Below, one piece after another: positions 38,882-48,592 of a DNA stretch of 64,000 bases. How positions within the stretch are numbered: the first letter of the stretch is position 1; each line of letters opens with the position of its first letter. This DNA comes from Leishmania martiniquensis (taxonomy: Eukaryota; Euglenozoa; Kinetoplastea; Trypanosomatida; Trypanosomatidae), in contig NC_090167.1 of assembly GCF_017916325.1 (NCBI RefSeq), positions 1,363,001-1,427,000 of the forward strand, written 5' to 3'. The translations under genes and the position numbers were made by a program. The notes under the pieces were generated by a model. It was not told the origin of the DNA, ran no database searches, and saw nothing but the letters and a program-made list of their open reading frames with translations.

Positions 38882-40920
38882 CGAGAAAGACGAGGACAAG
38901 GAGGGCGGCAGCAAGTGCTGCGTACGCTCGCCAGCTCACAGTATGCGCGGCGCCTCTCTCTCTGTGTGTGTATGTTTCTGTAAGAGGGAGAGAGAGGCAC
39001 ACAAGAGGAAAGGGAGGAGGCAACAACAAAAGAAGGCGGATGCCACACACTGAGGCACCGCACTTGACTGATATTGCCGCGGTCGTCATTGCCGTTGTGG
39101 TGGTATAACGCAGCAGTGGTGGCATCGCGGTGGGAGCCTATTGCCGCATCTCCTCCATGTCTCGGAGCATTTCGCGCAACACACACACACAGATGCATAG
39201 AAGAGGCAGAACTTCTTTCACCTCTACTGCTGGGCTCCCTACGAGCCACTGTGCCGCCTCCACGACGAAGGGACAGCTCTTCTGCGTGCTCTTTCGCCGC
39301 TCGAGCTGAGAGCGGTCTCACGCGTTTTTGCCGCCTCTGTTCTCGTCTGCCTTTCCCGTCCCCATCATCACCCCCTAAGCCCATTAAGCGCTGCCCACCT
39401 TTTCACATGCAGCGTGTGAGAAGTGACGAGCTGTTGCGCCAACCACTGCTCGTGATCCGACAGGTGCAGCCATACCCGCATGATCTCGCTAGTGAAACTG
39501 ACACCTCATCTAGGCAGGCGGCCTACCCTCTCCACGGACGGCTGCCTGAACCTCACATAACTCCTTGCAACCTATACAATCTGGAAGGCACGCCTTGACC
39601 AGTGGGCGCTGACGGTCAGCCGCCGCGGCGCGCCGGCTCCTCCTCACGCTCCTCTCTCCTTCCTCGACCCACGAGTGAGTGCGCTGGTCCGTGCGGAGAG
39701 CGCTTCTCTGCCTGCCTGCGGCTGCTGTGTGCGTATGGGCGCTTTTCCGCCGGCGGAGTCGGTGGGGCAGCGGGGGCTTCGCCCTTTGAGCTGAGCGGAG
39801 GCGACCGCCACGCACTTCCCGTGGGCGTTACTTTTTGGTTTCTGTTGCCGTTGAGGGTGGGCTCAGCGGCCCTATGGCCCGATGCCGCGCGTTCTGACCG
39901 GTGGCCGTGTCTTGCGAGTGCGCCAACACATGGCGCGTACGCATGCGCGCCCTTGCGTAGGCCGTTCTCTGTTCCTGCGTGCGTGGCCTCGTGTACTGGC
40001 TGCGTGGCCGCACAGCGCCAGCGGCTGGGCCGGATGGAGGCGAATGTTGGTGAGTCGCTACCGGTCTCCGTGCCCCCCCTCTCTCTCCCTCTTTGTCAGC
40101 CTTTTTCGACCTCTCCTCGCCGCTCTCTTCCCGCCTTCTCTCTCCCTCTCTCACGCACTGGCGCAGCACGGTGAGGGCTGACGGTGATAGAATTGGTGAT
40201 GACAGGGCTCGATGTGCTGCTGCTGCTCTCTCTGAGTAGGGGCATATCCACGGCACGCGTGTGGGACAGCAGAGTGAGGGTTGCGTAACGCTGACGATTT
40301 TCTGTGGTACCGTGTCGCCTGCGACATCTCTGCTGTGCGTCTCGATAGACGTTAACTATTCTGCCAAAAAAGGAACACAAAAGCGTTGTTGGGGAAAAGT
40401 GTTTGTGTGTGTGTGTGGGACTCCACATGGGACGCGAGTGCTCGGTGCAGCTGCCCTGATGAGAGCGACATGGCTTCCCCCACCGGCTGTGTGTCGGCTT
40501 TCGCTGAGTTGTGCGGCGCAGTCGCCCCAAAGCTGAAGGCGAAATTAGCGATGGCGCATTGCCCCTTTCACGAAGGGGGCCACACACCATCGCCACCGCC
40601 TGAGAGAGGCTCTCTGCTGTTTTTTTTTTGTCGCTCTAGTAGTCGTACCCTTGCCGTGTTTCTTCGCCGTGCTGAGCCCGGTGGGAGGTGAGGAGGAAAG
40701 GGTGGAGGAGAGAGCGCGAGGGCAATCCAGCGCAGCAGCGGCCATCTCCCTTTCCCGAACGTATCGACTTCGGCGTATACACTCTCTCTCTCTTTACCCC
40801 TCTCGCTACTTATCTTTGTCTTATGCAGCTGCGCGTTTACTTTGTATCGCGACTCACCTTCTTTGCTCTTATCGAAGCGAGCGGGCACCTTTGCTGTCCT
40901 TCAACGAGGGAATACGCTCC
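38882..40920. other. Intergenic region containing repeat B copy 2
   Basis: No supported gene in 2.0 kb. Repeat B2 lies at 39565-40176. A strong tract at 40781-40822 ends in TTATGCAG (AG at 40827-40828), the probable acceptor for the START gene (92-base 5' UTR). The acceptor-like end of repeat B2 (AG at about 40165-40166) lies 750 bases upstream and may be an alternative or silent acceptor. Confidence 0.6.
39565..40176 (+). repeat. Repeat B copy 2 (612 bp direct repeat)
   Basis: Same orientation and apparently identical to 28497-29108; the start points are 11,068 bases apart. It lies 684 bases after the helicase stop. The interval between the two copies holds the RRM, TPR, small acidic and helicase genes. 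Confidence 0.95.
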
Positions 40921-41802
40921 ATGGATAAGGGCCCCAGCCGTGAGCCTCCAGCGGCCATGAAGCCGCTTGAGAAGCTTACTGACGCGGACAGGAGCGAGAT
41001 GAGGGGCTTGGGCATTGGCGAGGGTGATTTCAACCGCATTGTCACCTCCTGCGTGAAGTTTACCTACTCTGATGGCTGGAATGTGCGCAAGCGCGACTCC
41101 AAGTACAACATACTATGGGAGACGAAGCCAAGTGAAAACAGCAACAAGCAGGCGATGCGATTCACCGTCAATGTACCGCACTGCAACAGTGGCTCTCTCG
41201 AGGCCATCATCGTGGACGACAAGCACCTCGAAGACGACCCGAACACCAGCTACGTGTACAAGTATGATATGCTGCTGCAGCAAAACCGCGTGGAGAAATT
41301 TATTGCCGGCAATGTCGTGGTGCAGTGCTCGAAATACCGCGCACCAGTGCCGCTCGTGGCGCCGCGGCAGATGGTCATGTACGTCACTCTCGGCGCTCTT
41401 CTCACGCCGGCGCAGCAGCAGAAGCTGGGGATTCGTCCTACCGCGTTCAGCGGACAGCTGGCCGACTCGGAGCGCACGGACAACCTCATGGCGTTCGCCC
41501 AATGCGGCATCGATTACACTGGAGAGGAAGTGGAGCTGAAAAAGGGTGTTGAGCTCGGCCACGTGCACTACTACATGATGCTGGGGCAGGAGGAGCCCGA
41601 TGGCTCGATGACGTTGACCATGTCGTTGGACATGGACCCTGCAGGCAGGCTGCCGGCTAAGGTGGTGGACTTGGCCAGCGAAGAGCAGCTTCGGAAAATG
41701 CAACTGATCGTCGACCTGCTGAAAGAAAAAGGCCCCCGGCCGCACCTATGCAGCACTTACGAAAACACTCGCGAGTTTCCCTTCCGTAGCGACTTGATGT
41801 AA
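40921..41802 (+). CDS. START-domain lipid-binding protein
   Basis: A 293-residue protein. The frame is open upstream to a TTG, but the first ATG is at 40921, 92 bases after a strong acceptor. A START/SRPBCC-type lipid-binding fold is suggested by the order of strands: VVVQCSKYRAPVPLVAPRQMV at about 135-155 (the R-P-[LV]-V-x-P-R-[DQ] signature), a middle LMAFAQCGIDYTGEE, then SMTLTMSLDMDPAGRLPAKVVDL at about 222-245 (D-P-x-G-x-[LI]-P of the C-terminal helix entry), followed by a long C-terminal helix (EEQLRKMQLIVDLLKEK). No signal peptide or membrane span is seen, so it is probably cytosolic. It likely binds a lipid or sterol and moves or senses it; the ligand is unknown. Confidence 0.75.
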   Translation: MDKGPSREPPAAMKPLEKLTDADRSEMRGLGIGEGDFNRIVTSCVKFTYSDGWNVRKRDSKYNILWETKPSENSNKQAMRFTVNVPHCNSGSLEAIIVDDKHLEDDPNTSYVYKYDMLLQQNRVEKFIAGNVVVQCSKYRAPVPLVAPRQMVMYVTLGALLTPAQQQKLGIRPTAFSGQLADSERTDNLMAFAQCGIDYTGEEVELKKGVELGHVHYYMMLGQEEPDGSMTLTMSLDMDPAGRLPAKVVDLASEEQLRKMQLIVDLLKEKGPRPHLCSTYENTREFPFRSDLM

Positions 41803-44800
41803 GAGGAGTGGCGGCGGGAGAAGAGGAGAGGCGGCGATGAAAGGGCCATCATGACAGCCGAAGGGGCATGACGCAGTAATGGCGACCAAAGGGAGCTTCC
41901 CCTTTCGATGTAGATCGCCGAAAGACATTTTCGAATCTGTCCTCCTTCTTTCTCCGCCCAGGCACGCGCACCACTGCAATCATGACAAACATGACGCGTA
42001 CGGATGATCAAGTTTGCCCCCGACGCCCGTTGTCTCGCTTTTCCTTGTGCCTGTGCACATATGTGGTGCGTCAGCGATACAATGCGCAGCGATCGAGGAC
42101 AGGTCGGATCGTGGCCCCATGTCCCCACAGCACAGCAGCTGCGGCCTGCCTGCCGGCACCCCTCCCCCCCTCAGCGGTATCCGAGGGCAGGCCGCAGGCG
42201 CTTGGCTTCCTCACCGGGAGCGGCAACGACACTTCGATGGCACGCTGAGGTGGCCCACACCCTTGGGGACAGGGGTGAGTAGGAAAGGGAGGGAGAGGGG
42301 AAGAGGGGAGGGCGCTGTTGACAGCTTCTGCGTCTGGTCGGCTCTCCTTGCCTCCCTCTCTCGTTGCGCTCTGAGAGGAGAGACGCCGTGTGCCGGTTTC
42401 CAGTGAGCCCATGCACCGCTTCACACCTTCCTGTCCTTCATTTTTTTTTCTTCCTTGTGTTTACTCACTGCTCTCTTCTATGCCGCAACGCCAATTCGCA
42501 GCGCTCACAGCTTCTCAGTAGCGCCTTCTCTGACCTTCACTTGCATTTTCAACTATATATATATATGCGAGCATCTCGGAACGTGTGTGCGCGTATCGTC
42601 TCGCTGTTTTGCGCTCCTCACCTCTGGGCTAGAGCTGAGTGACGCGGTGCGCGCCATCCCCCCATCCCTCTCCGCTCGATGGGAAACGGTTGCTCCACTA
42701 TGCGCACAGAGGAGCGAAATCAGCAGCGACGCACGAGTGGAGCTCGCACCGCGAATGCAGCCAAAAACTGAGCCAACAGACTGAGCTGATGGGGTGGGGG
42801 TAGGGTGCGTGCCGACGGTTCGTTGGCACTCACCTCCATTTCTTTCTCCCTTTTTTCCCTTCGCTCCTTGTGCGGATCTCACGCAAATGGGCGTTCACTC
42901 GTTGCGGGGTCGCGACAGTGCGCCAAGAGATAGATGAGCACAGCGCTTCTTTGGTTGTAGCGGGAAACGAGTAGTGGCCAGGGGACGAACTGACCTGCGC
43001 ACTCCTTCTGTGCGCTACTCCTGTGTCCCGCCTACGCGCGTGCTGTCTCTCTCTCTCTCCCTTACTTCATCAGTTCTTGCCGCGGCGCTTCATGGCTAGG
43101 CGATCACCATCTATCCACTTTTCAGCACCTCCACACTTCTGCTCGCTCTTTCACACCGCGGTAATTTTGCTCCCTGCCGCTACCTCTGCTCACACACACA
43201 CACACAAAGAGGCGCCCATACGCGGTAGCACTGAACTGCGCAGGCTGTGAGAGGGATAAAGCGAAGAAGCGAGTGTCACCGCATGCGGTGTATCGCCTCG
43301 GCTTCAAAGGGAAGCGTAAACAGACAGCTGAGGATATCGAGAAGAGACTGGGAGCCGTCGACAGCCAGAGAACCTCCTCCGTTACGATCTGCAGCGTCTC
43401 TTTCGCTTCACCCATTGACTGCGACAGGAAGTGACGCTTGTCGTCTTATAGCGGCCATTGCTCCGTCCATAGGGGGGGCACTTCGCGGCCTCGAGGCCCT
43501 CCCTTCTCGCCCTTTATTGCTTCGTTTGAGGTGCCGCTCCACCCCCTTTTTTCTTTTCGCCCCCCCCCCCGTGCACACCACATTTGCCCCCATTGTGTGC
43601 TCCGTACCGAGTGTGGAGGCGCGGCATCGCGTGTACATGCGAGTGGCTCGATTCGCAGGATCAGGCCTTCCCGCCCTCTCCACCTCGCGCGCTCTTCGCT
43701 TGTTCCTTCCACGAGGCCAACTTGGACACCCGTGAGCTAGCGAGAACAGCCAGCCCCTCCCCCCTTCCCCCTCCTCTCCTCCCTCTGTCACTCACTTTAC
43801 CCTCTCCCCGACCTGCAGTTTCCTCACGGCTGACACACGACCGAAATCTGCCGAGGTGGTGTGCGTGCGTGGGTGGGCGGTGCCTCTGCTCTCTCGTGGA
43901 AAAAAAAGAAAACGGAAAAACGACAACCACGACAGAAATTCTGTGCCCCTTCCCTGACTTCTTCGCGGCATTGCTCTGTCGGTCTATATTTTGCTCTCAG
44001 CCCCTTCCGCTCTCTCTCTTTCTCACTTGTGTATGTATTGCCCATCTGCCGGTACTTCACGAGCCGTTCCTCTTTCACCACCGTCGCTTTCCTCCCTCTT
44101 ACCCCCACCCCCTTCACTATCGTGACCACCACCGTCTTTGTCAGCGCTTCACACGTGTGAACACATCACCCTCTTCTTCCCTTTTTTGTTTTCCATACGC
44201 CTCTTCTCGTCTCCCTCACTTTTTGTCCCTGTGCCCCCCTCCCCCCACACAAACACCTCCAGTATCCCTCCCTCTTCCTTCCGGGCACCGCTCACTTCTC
44301 CTCGCCGCGCGGCGCGCAGGGAGGCGCTTTTCTTCTGCCTCTCACAAACCTCACAGAGGGAGAGAGAGAGGGGGGAGCGGTGCCCGGACGTCCCGATACA
44401 ATTTTGTATGTCCACACGGCTGATTTGCCCTCTCTCTCTCTTCCTCTTTGCCTCTCCCGTGCCTGTACGCCCTGTCCTTCGAGTGCGTTCGATTGTGTGG
44501 CACCCGCCCATCCTTCCGATAGCGCGCACCCATCAAGTACCCCATACTCCAGACGGACTTCCTCTCTGCATAAGCACCTAAATTGGCCTCTCTATTCATA
44601 TATCCTCTGTGACAATCGCTGCTGCTCCTCCGCCGCCTCCTCACCGCCAGGTGACCTTCTTCTTGACTCTCTCTTTGTCTCTCTGTCTCGTTTTATTCCT
44701 CGCTGTAATTGCGCGCACGTGCATGTCAACTCCCTGTCAAGGGCTTCTGCCATTCTCTGTTGCTGTCCGTACCCTACACTCATTTTTTATTTTCCTCTTC

Positions 44801-45981
44801 GCATACTCACTTCTCGTCCTGCTATCCTTGACGACCCCTCCTCCTCCAGTGCCCTCCTGCCGCTACCACAGGTTTCTCGAGGATTGCGAGGACACACGTA
44901 TGCATGTACATATATATATATACATGTATACGTACATGCTATTAAAAGAAACGTGCGCATATCTAGCGAACCACGCTTCTCTCTCTCTCTCTTTGCGAGT
45001 GCGCGCGTGCGGTGTACATTGAGAGCGATTTTTCGCTCTCAGCGACGCGAGTGGCGAAGAGGTGCTGAAGCAGCAACAGACGACGCAAAGTGGGAGAGAG
45101 AGCGGTGCGGTGTGGTGCAATCGTTTCTTTTCCTCGTTCACCACTTAGCAGTGCCAAAGTCTTCTTGTGTCTGCGTGCTCTGTTCTAGTTCTGTGTGCTT
45201 GGGCGCGTTTGACAGCGTGCGCCCTCCCTGCTCACCGGTGCCTCACCTCCTCGGGCTTGCCTAGTCCATCGCTCGGCGACCGACTTCTCTTTGCCGCTCC
45301 CCTCCCTTGCCACATACTTGCCCCCTCCCTCGTCGCGTGGCCACCGCCACCTCTAGCGACAGGTGCATATCCGTCCCGCTGCCTTCAAGTTTACGTCGAT
45401 TCCCGTCAGCGCCACACGCGCCCACGAGTGCCATGTGCCTTCGTATGGGCTTTTCTTCCGCCTCTTCCGCTGTTTGTACCAATCCTTACACATACACAGC
45501 CGCTCTCTGCTGGTGCGCCGTCGCCTTGTGTCCTGGTGTGTGTGTATGTGTGCGTGTGTGCCTCTCTTTTTACCTCTGCTCACCGCGCCTGCACGACTGT
45601 GCTCCCCTCTGTTGATTTTTTGCGTTATACATCTATACATATTTATCTCTCTCTCTGTGTGCGCGTGTTTCACTCCTCCTCTCCCTTCCTCCCTCCCCCT
45701 CGGTCCCCCACCCGCCTCCTCTGAGTGTACCACTTTCGCCGGTACCGGCTTTCTGTTGTTCTATATATTTTTGTTCCCTCTTTCCCCACAAACTGCGGGC
45801 GCTCACGTTAGGCGAGCATTGCCGCAACGCGAATTTGCCAGTGGCTCTCTCTCCCTCTCTTTCTCTGCATCCAACGCGAGCGCTTTCAGCGAAGAAAGAA
45901 CAACAAGAGCGGCAACCTTCGGCAGCTGTTTGGGCAACATCGATAAAGGGCTTTACGAAGCATCTTCTTTGCGGGGCCAAT
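41803..45981. other. 4.2-kb region without genes, containing repeat C copy 1
   Basis: No frame with ATG start and coding character was found on either strand; the long frames (for example 43584-44423 and 44380-45264) are translations of C/T-rich DNA. The region contains repeat C1 (42050-42307), TA microsatellites near 42555 and 44909, CA runs near 43195 and many CT tracts. Candidate acceptors for the CCCH gene are TTAG at 45810-45811 and TTTCAG at 45888-45889. Very long UTRs of START and/or CCCH mRNAs are the simplest reading; an unrecognised non-coding RNA is not excluded. Confidence 0.55.
42050..42307 (+). repeat. Repeat C copy 1 (258 bp, inverted partner at 48335-48592)
   Basis: The reverse complement of 48335-48592, identical in every stretch I compared, including a C7 run. 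It starts 248 bases after the START-gene stop. It contains an internal inverted repeat with 10-bp arms GCGGCCTGCC (42141-42150) and GGCAGGCCGC (42186-42195). The purine-rich end (GGGAGGGAGAGGGGAAGAGGG) resembles ends of short trypanosomatid retroposons such as SIDERs, but I cannot confirm this. Confidence 0.9.
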
Positions 45982-47793
45982 ATGCTCTCTGACCTCCGTA
46001 ATATGTGGAGCGGTGACGCGAGCGTCGCTGCCGACCACTGCACCTCCCGCGCGTCTAGTCGGCTGTGGCCGTACTCTGAGGAGAACTCGTTAGGGTGCAA
46101 CGGCACAGCTGTCAACGTTTTGGCCCCCGAAGAGGCGGATGTCAAAGCACTGCTGAAGCTGCTTTCGACAAGGTACGATGTGGCGGACCCCACAATCACC
46201 GAGGTGCCCATGCCAGAGCTCTCTGTCTCTCTTTACACCGCCGACACAACTGAAGGGATGGATGGAGGCCTCTTGGCCGAGAGCTCGCTGTTGCGCAGCA
46301 GCGACGCTGAAGCGCTGGCGGAGCAGACGCTGCCCAGGAACTTTGCAAAGGCCAGCCCCGCCTCCGAAGGTGCCTGCCGGGACCACGCCTACTCGTCAAG
46401 CACGCATATAAGACGCAATGGCCACGGCAACGTCTGCAGGTGGGCCGGCCCCAATCCCAATCATGCCGCGTCGCCTAGCTTATCGCCTAGCTTATCGCCT
46501 AGCTTGTCGCCCGACAAAGAGTCCGCTGCGAGGGACTCGGCAAAGCGGCATACCGGTCGCCACTCTACCGCCGTTTTTAATGCCTTCGCAAAGATGGGCA
46601 CTGGTCTTCCCAAGAGGAACTTTAACGTCCTCACGCCTGACAAGCGCATCATGCTATCGATCCCCGCCGAGTACATCAGGAACACATTCGGCAGCCACAA
46701 CTACCGCTGCCAAAATCGTGACAAGCTCCTCTTTTCTTTCTGTCTATGCAAGACGTTCTGCAGTGGGGCGACGTGCCATCACGGGTCAGAGTGCGATTTC
46801 ATTCACTGCGATCCAGAAAAGCTGCGTCTCGTGCAGCGCGCTGTCTCGGCCAACGCCACAGAAGAGAATGCGAGGTCTGCGGTGCACTCCTTTCAGGTGC
46901 ACTGGTCGACGCCAGTCGCCTCGCTGGCAGAGGCGGCCTACCCGCGGCTGCCGAGCGGCTACGCCGTCTTTGTGAAACGTGAAGGTGGCGTTCATGGCGC
47001 CGTGTCGCGCAACGCGACACACAAGCTCTCCTCGGAGATGGTGTACGGGACTGTGGGTGGGCAGGAGGCGCTGCGCTTATCAGGCTCTTCGCCGCTGCGC
47101 GTCTGCAAGCACTTCGAGCGGGAGAAGTGCGCTTTGGGAGCTCTATGCCACTTTATTCACCCTGTAGTGCTGAGCAAGCCGATGTTGGCAGTGTCGACAC
47201 CTCAGTCGGTAGCGGCTGTGGATTTGGCGCGTCAAACGCGCGCCCCAGTAGCGCATACGATGCACCTCACGCACCAGGCCGCCGCTTTCTCTTCACAATC
47301 ACAGCAGAGGACTACAGGAGGCCCGCCTCAGCCATGGTGCATGCCCATGCGTTACACCGCTGCCGCTGAGGCAACCGCCTTTACCGCACCCCCTCCTCAG
47401 TTGCTGCAGCAGCCGTTGCAACAGCAGACGCGCCAACAGCAATCCGCCGCCTCCAACCTGACACCACTGATCCTGACCGCCTCACTGCAACAGCCCAGTG
47501 CGCTCGTCCGCTATGAGGATGTGCTGTACGCGTGGAGCCCAGAGCCGCAGCAGCTGATCCCTCTTCAGGCCATCGACGCCAGTGACTACACTGGGCCCTC
47601 TGGGCAGCCCTCGCCGGCGCCACTGAGTGTGGAATACAGCCCGTTCACGAGCGGGTCGGCGGGCTCGCAACTTGGAGTCCAGATGCCGACGAACGCCATG
47701 CTCATGCAGTCTTCCAGCGCCTTTGCCTCTTCTTTGGTGAGCAGTGCCTCCTTCAACGGCAACATCGTGGCTGCGCAGCGGTTCAAGCTGTAG
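45982..47793 (+). CDS. Double CCCH zinc-finger RNA-binding protein (ZC3H family)
   Basis: A 603-residue protein. The upstream extension starts at a TTG within CT-rich DNA, so the ATG at 45982 is used. There are two CCCH fingers: C256-x8-C265-x5-C271-x3-H275 and C375-x7-C383-x5-C389-x3-H393, separated by about 100 residues. A 12-bp tandem repeat at 46471-46506 encodes a SPSL repeat. The C-terminal third is Gln/Pro/Ala-rich (poly-Gln-like at about 475-495), typical of RNA-binding proteins that recruit decay or translation factors. Trypanosomatid ZC3H proteins bind mRNA 3' UTRs and control stability or translation; the target here is unknown. The gene is isolated by 4.2 kb and 3.2 kb of non-coding DNA, suggesting long UTRs and strong post-transcriptional control of its own mRNA. 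Confidence 0.85.
   Translation: MLSDLRNMWSGDASVAADHCTSRASSRLWPYSEENSLGCNGTAVNVLAPEEADVKALLKLLSTRYDVADPTITEVPMPELSVSLYTADTTEGMDGGLLAESSLLRSSDAEALAEQTLPRNFAKASPASEGACRDHAYSSSTHIRRNGHGNVCRWAGPNPNHAASPSLSPSLSPSLSPDKESAARDSAKRHTGRHSTAVFNAFAKMGTGLPKRNFNVLTPDKRIMLSIPAEYIRNTFGSHNYRCQNRDKLLFSFCLCKTFCSGATCHHGSECDFIHCDPEKLRLVQRAVSANATEENARSAVHSFQVHWSTPVASLAEAAYPRLPSGYAVFVKREGGVHGAVSRNATHKLSSEMVYGTVGGQEALRLSGSSPLRVCKHFEREKCALGALCHFIHPVVLSKPMLAVSTPQSVAAVDLARQTRAPVAHTMHLTHQAAAFSSQSQQRTTGGPPQPWCMPMRYTAAAEATAFTAPPPQLLQQPLQQQTRQQQSAASNLTPLILTASLQQPSALVRYEDVLYAWSPEPQQLIPLQAIDASDYTGPSGQPSPAPLSVEYSPFTSGSAGSQLGVQMPTNAMLMQSSSAFASSLVSSASFNGNIVAAQRFKL
46471..46506 (+). repeat. Three tandem 12-bp repeats within the CCCH gene
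   Basis: TCGCCTAGCTTA is repeated three times (the last copy ends in G) and encodes Ser-Pro-Ser-Leu units. Copy number may vary between strains without frameshift because the unit is a multiple of three. Confidence 0.85.
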
Positions 47794-48172
47794 GCTCTTC
47801 CTGGAAGCTTTTCGTGTGCCTGAATGCGCCTTGTATGACGGCGGAAACCAGCCCGTGCGGTATCGCCCAACGAAAGGTGTGCGTACATCTCATCTTCATC
47901 GCGTACCTCTCTCTGCGGCTGCGCTGCTCTACCGCCGTGTACGTATGCGATGCGTGCGCGCGTGCGTGCCTCTCGACAAAGCGGCACGTTCCCCCTCCGC
48001 CCCCCTCGGTTGCTCTCTCTGCTCTCCTGTGCATATCGATAGGGGGTTGGGCTCTTCTTGCGGCTGCCAACGTGTCGGTGGCTCTTTTTTCCTCTCGCTT
48101 GTCACACCTCCTTGTTGGGCCGCGTTGATGTCTTCTGTGCCTTCCTGTTTCTCCGCCTCTCCATACACGCAG

Positions 48173-48241
48173 CGTATATACATATATATGCATACATATA
48201 TATGTATATATATGTATATATATGTGTGTGTATATGTGTAC
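48173..48241. repeat. TA/TG microsatellite
   Basis: About 70 bases of alternating TA with interspersed ATG and CATA units and a final TG run. It lies 380 bases downstream of the CCCH stop, next to repeat C2, and will form hairpins in RNA. Confidence 0.85.
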
Positions 48242-48334
48242 AGATACCCGTGCAGCACCGACTGCCTCATGGGTCAGCTGCAGGGCTTCCTTTGCTCATG
48301 GGATATCTTTGATTCATCTTGTCTCTCATACACT

Positions 48335-48592
48335 CCCTCTTCCCCTCTCCCTCCCTTTCCTACTCACCCCTGTCCCCAAGGGTGTGGGCCACCTCAGCGT
48401 GCCATCGAAGTGTCGTTGCCGCTCCCGGTGAGGAAGCCAAGCGCCTGCGGCCTGCCCTCGGATACCGCTGAGGGGGGGAGGGGTGCCGGCAGGCAGGCCG
48501 CAGCTGCTGTGCTGTGGGGACATGGGGCCACGATCCGACCTGTCCTCGATCGCTGCGCATTGTATCGCTGACGCACCACATATGTGCACAGG
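48335..48592 (-). repeat. Repeat C copy 2 (258 bp)
   Basis: Reverse complement of 42050-42307 with no difference found by eye. It starts 542 bases after the CCCH-gene stop, presumably in its 3' UTR. The two copies enclose only the CCCH gene and its non-coding surroundings (6.0 kb). Confidence 0.9.

Noticed and set aside
43584..45264. Several plus-strand frames of 180-294 codons
   Set aside because: They are Pro/Ser/Leu-rich translations of CT tracts, opening mostly at non-ATG codons.
13908..48592. Firm assignment of repeats A, B and C to SIDER retroposons
   Set aside because: The 3' UTR location and size fit, but I see no poly(A) tail, target-site duplication or recognised signature, and SIDERs are usually more diverged than these near-identical pairs.
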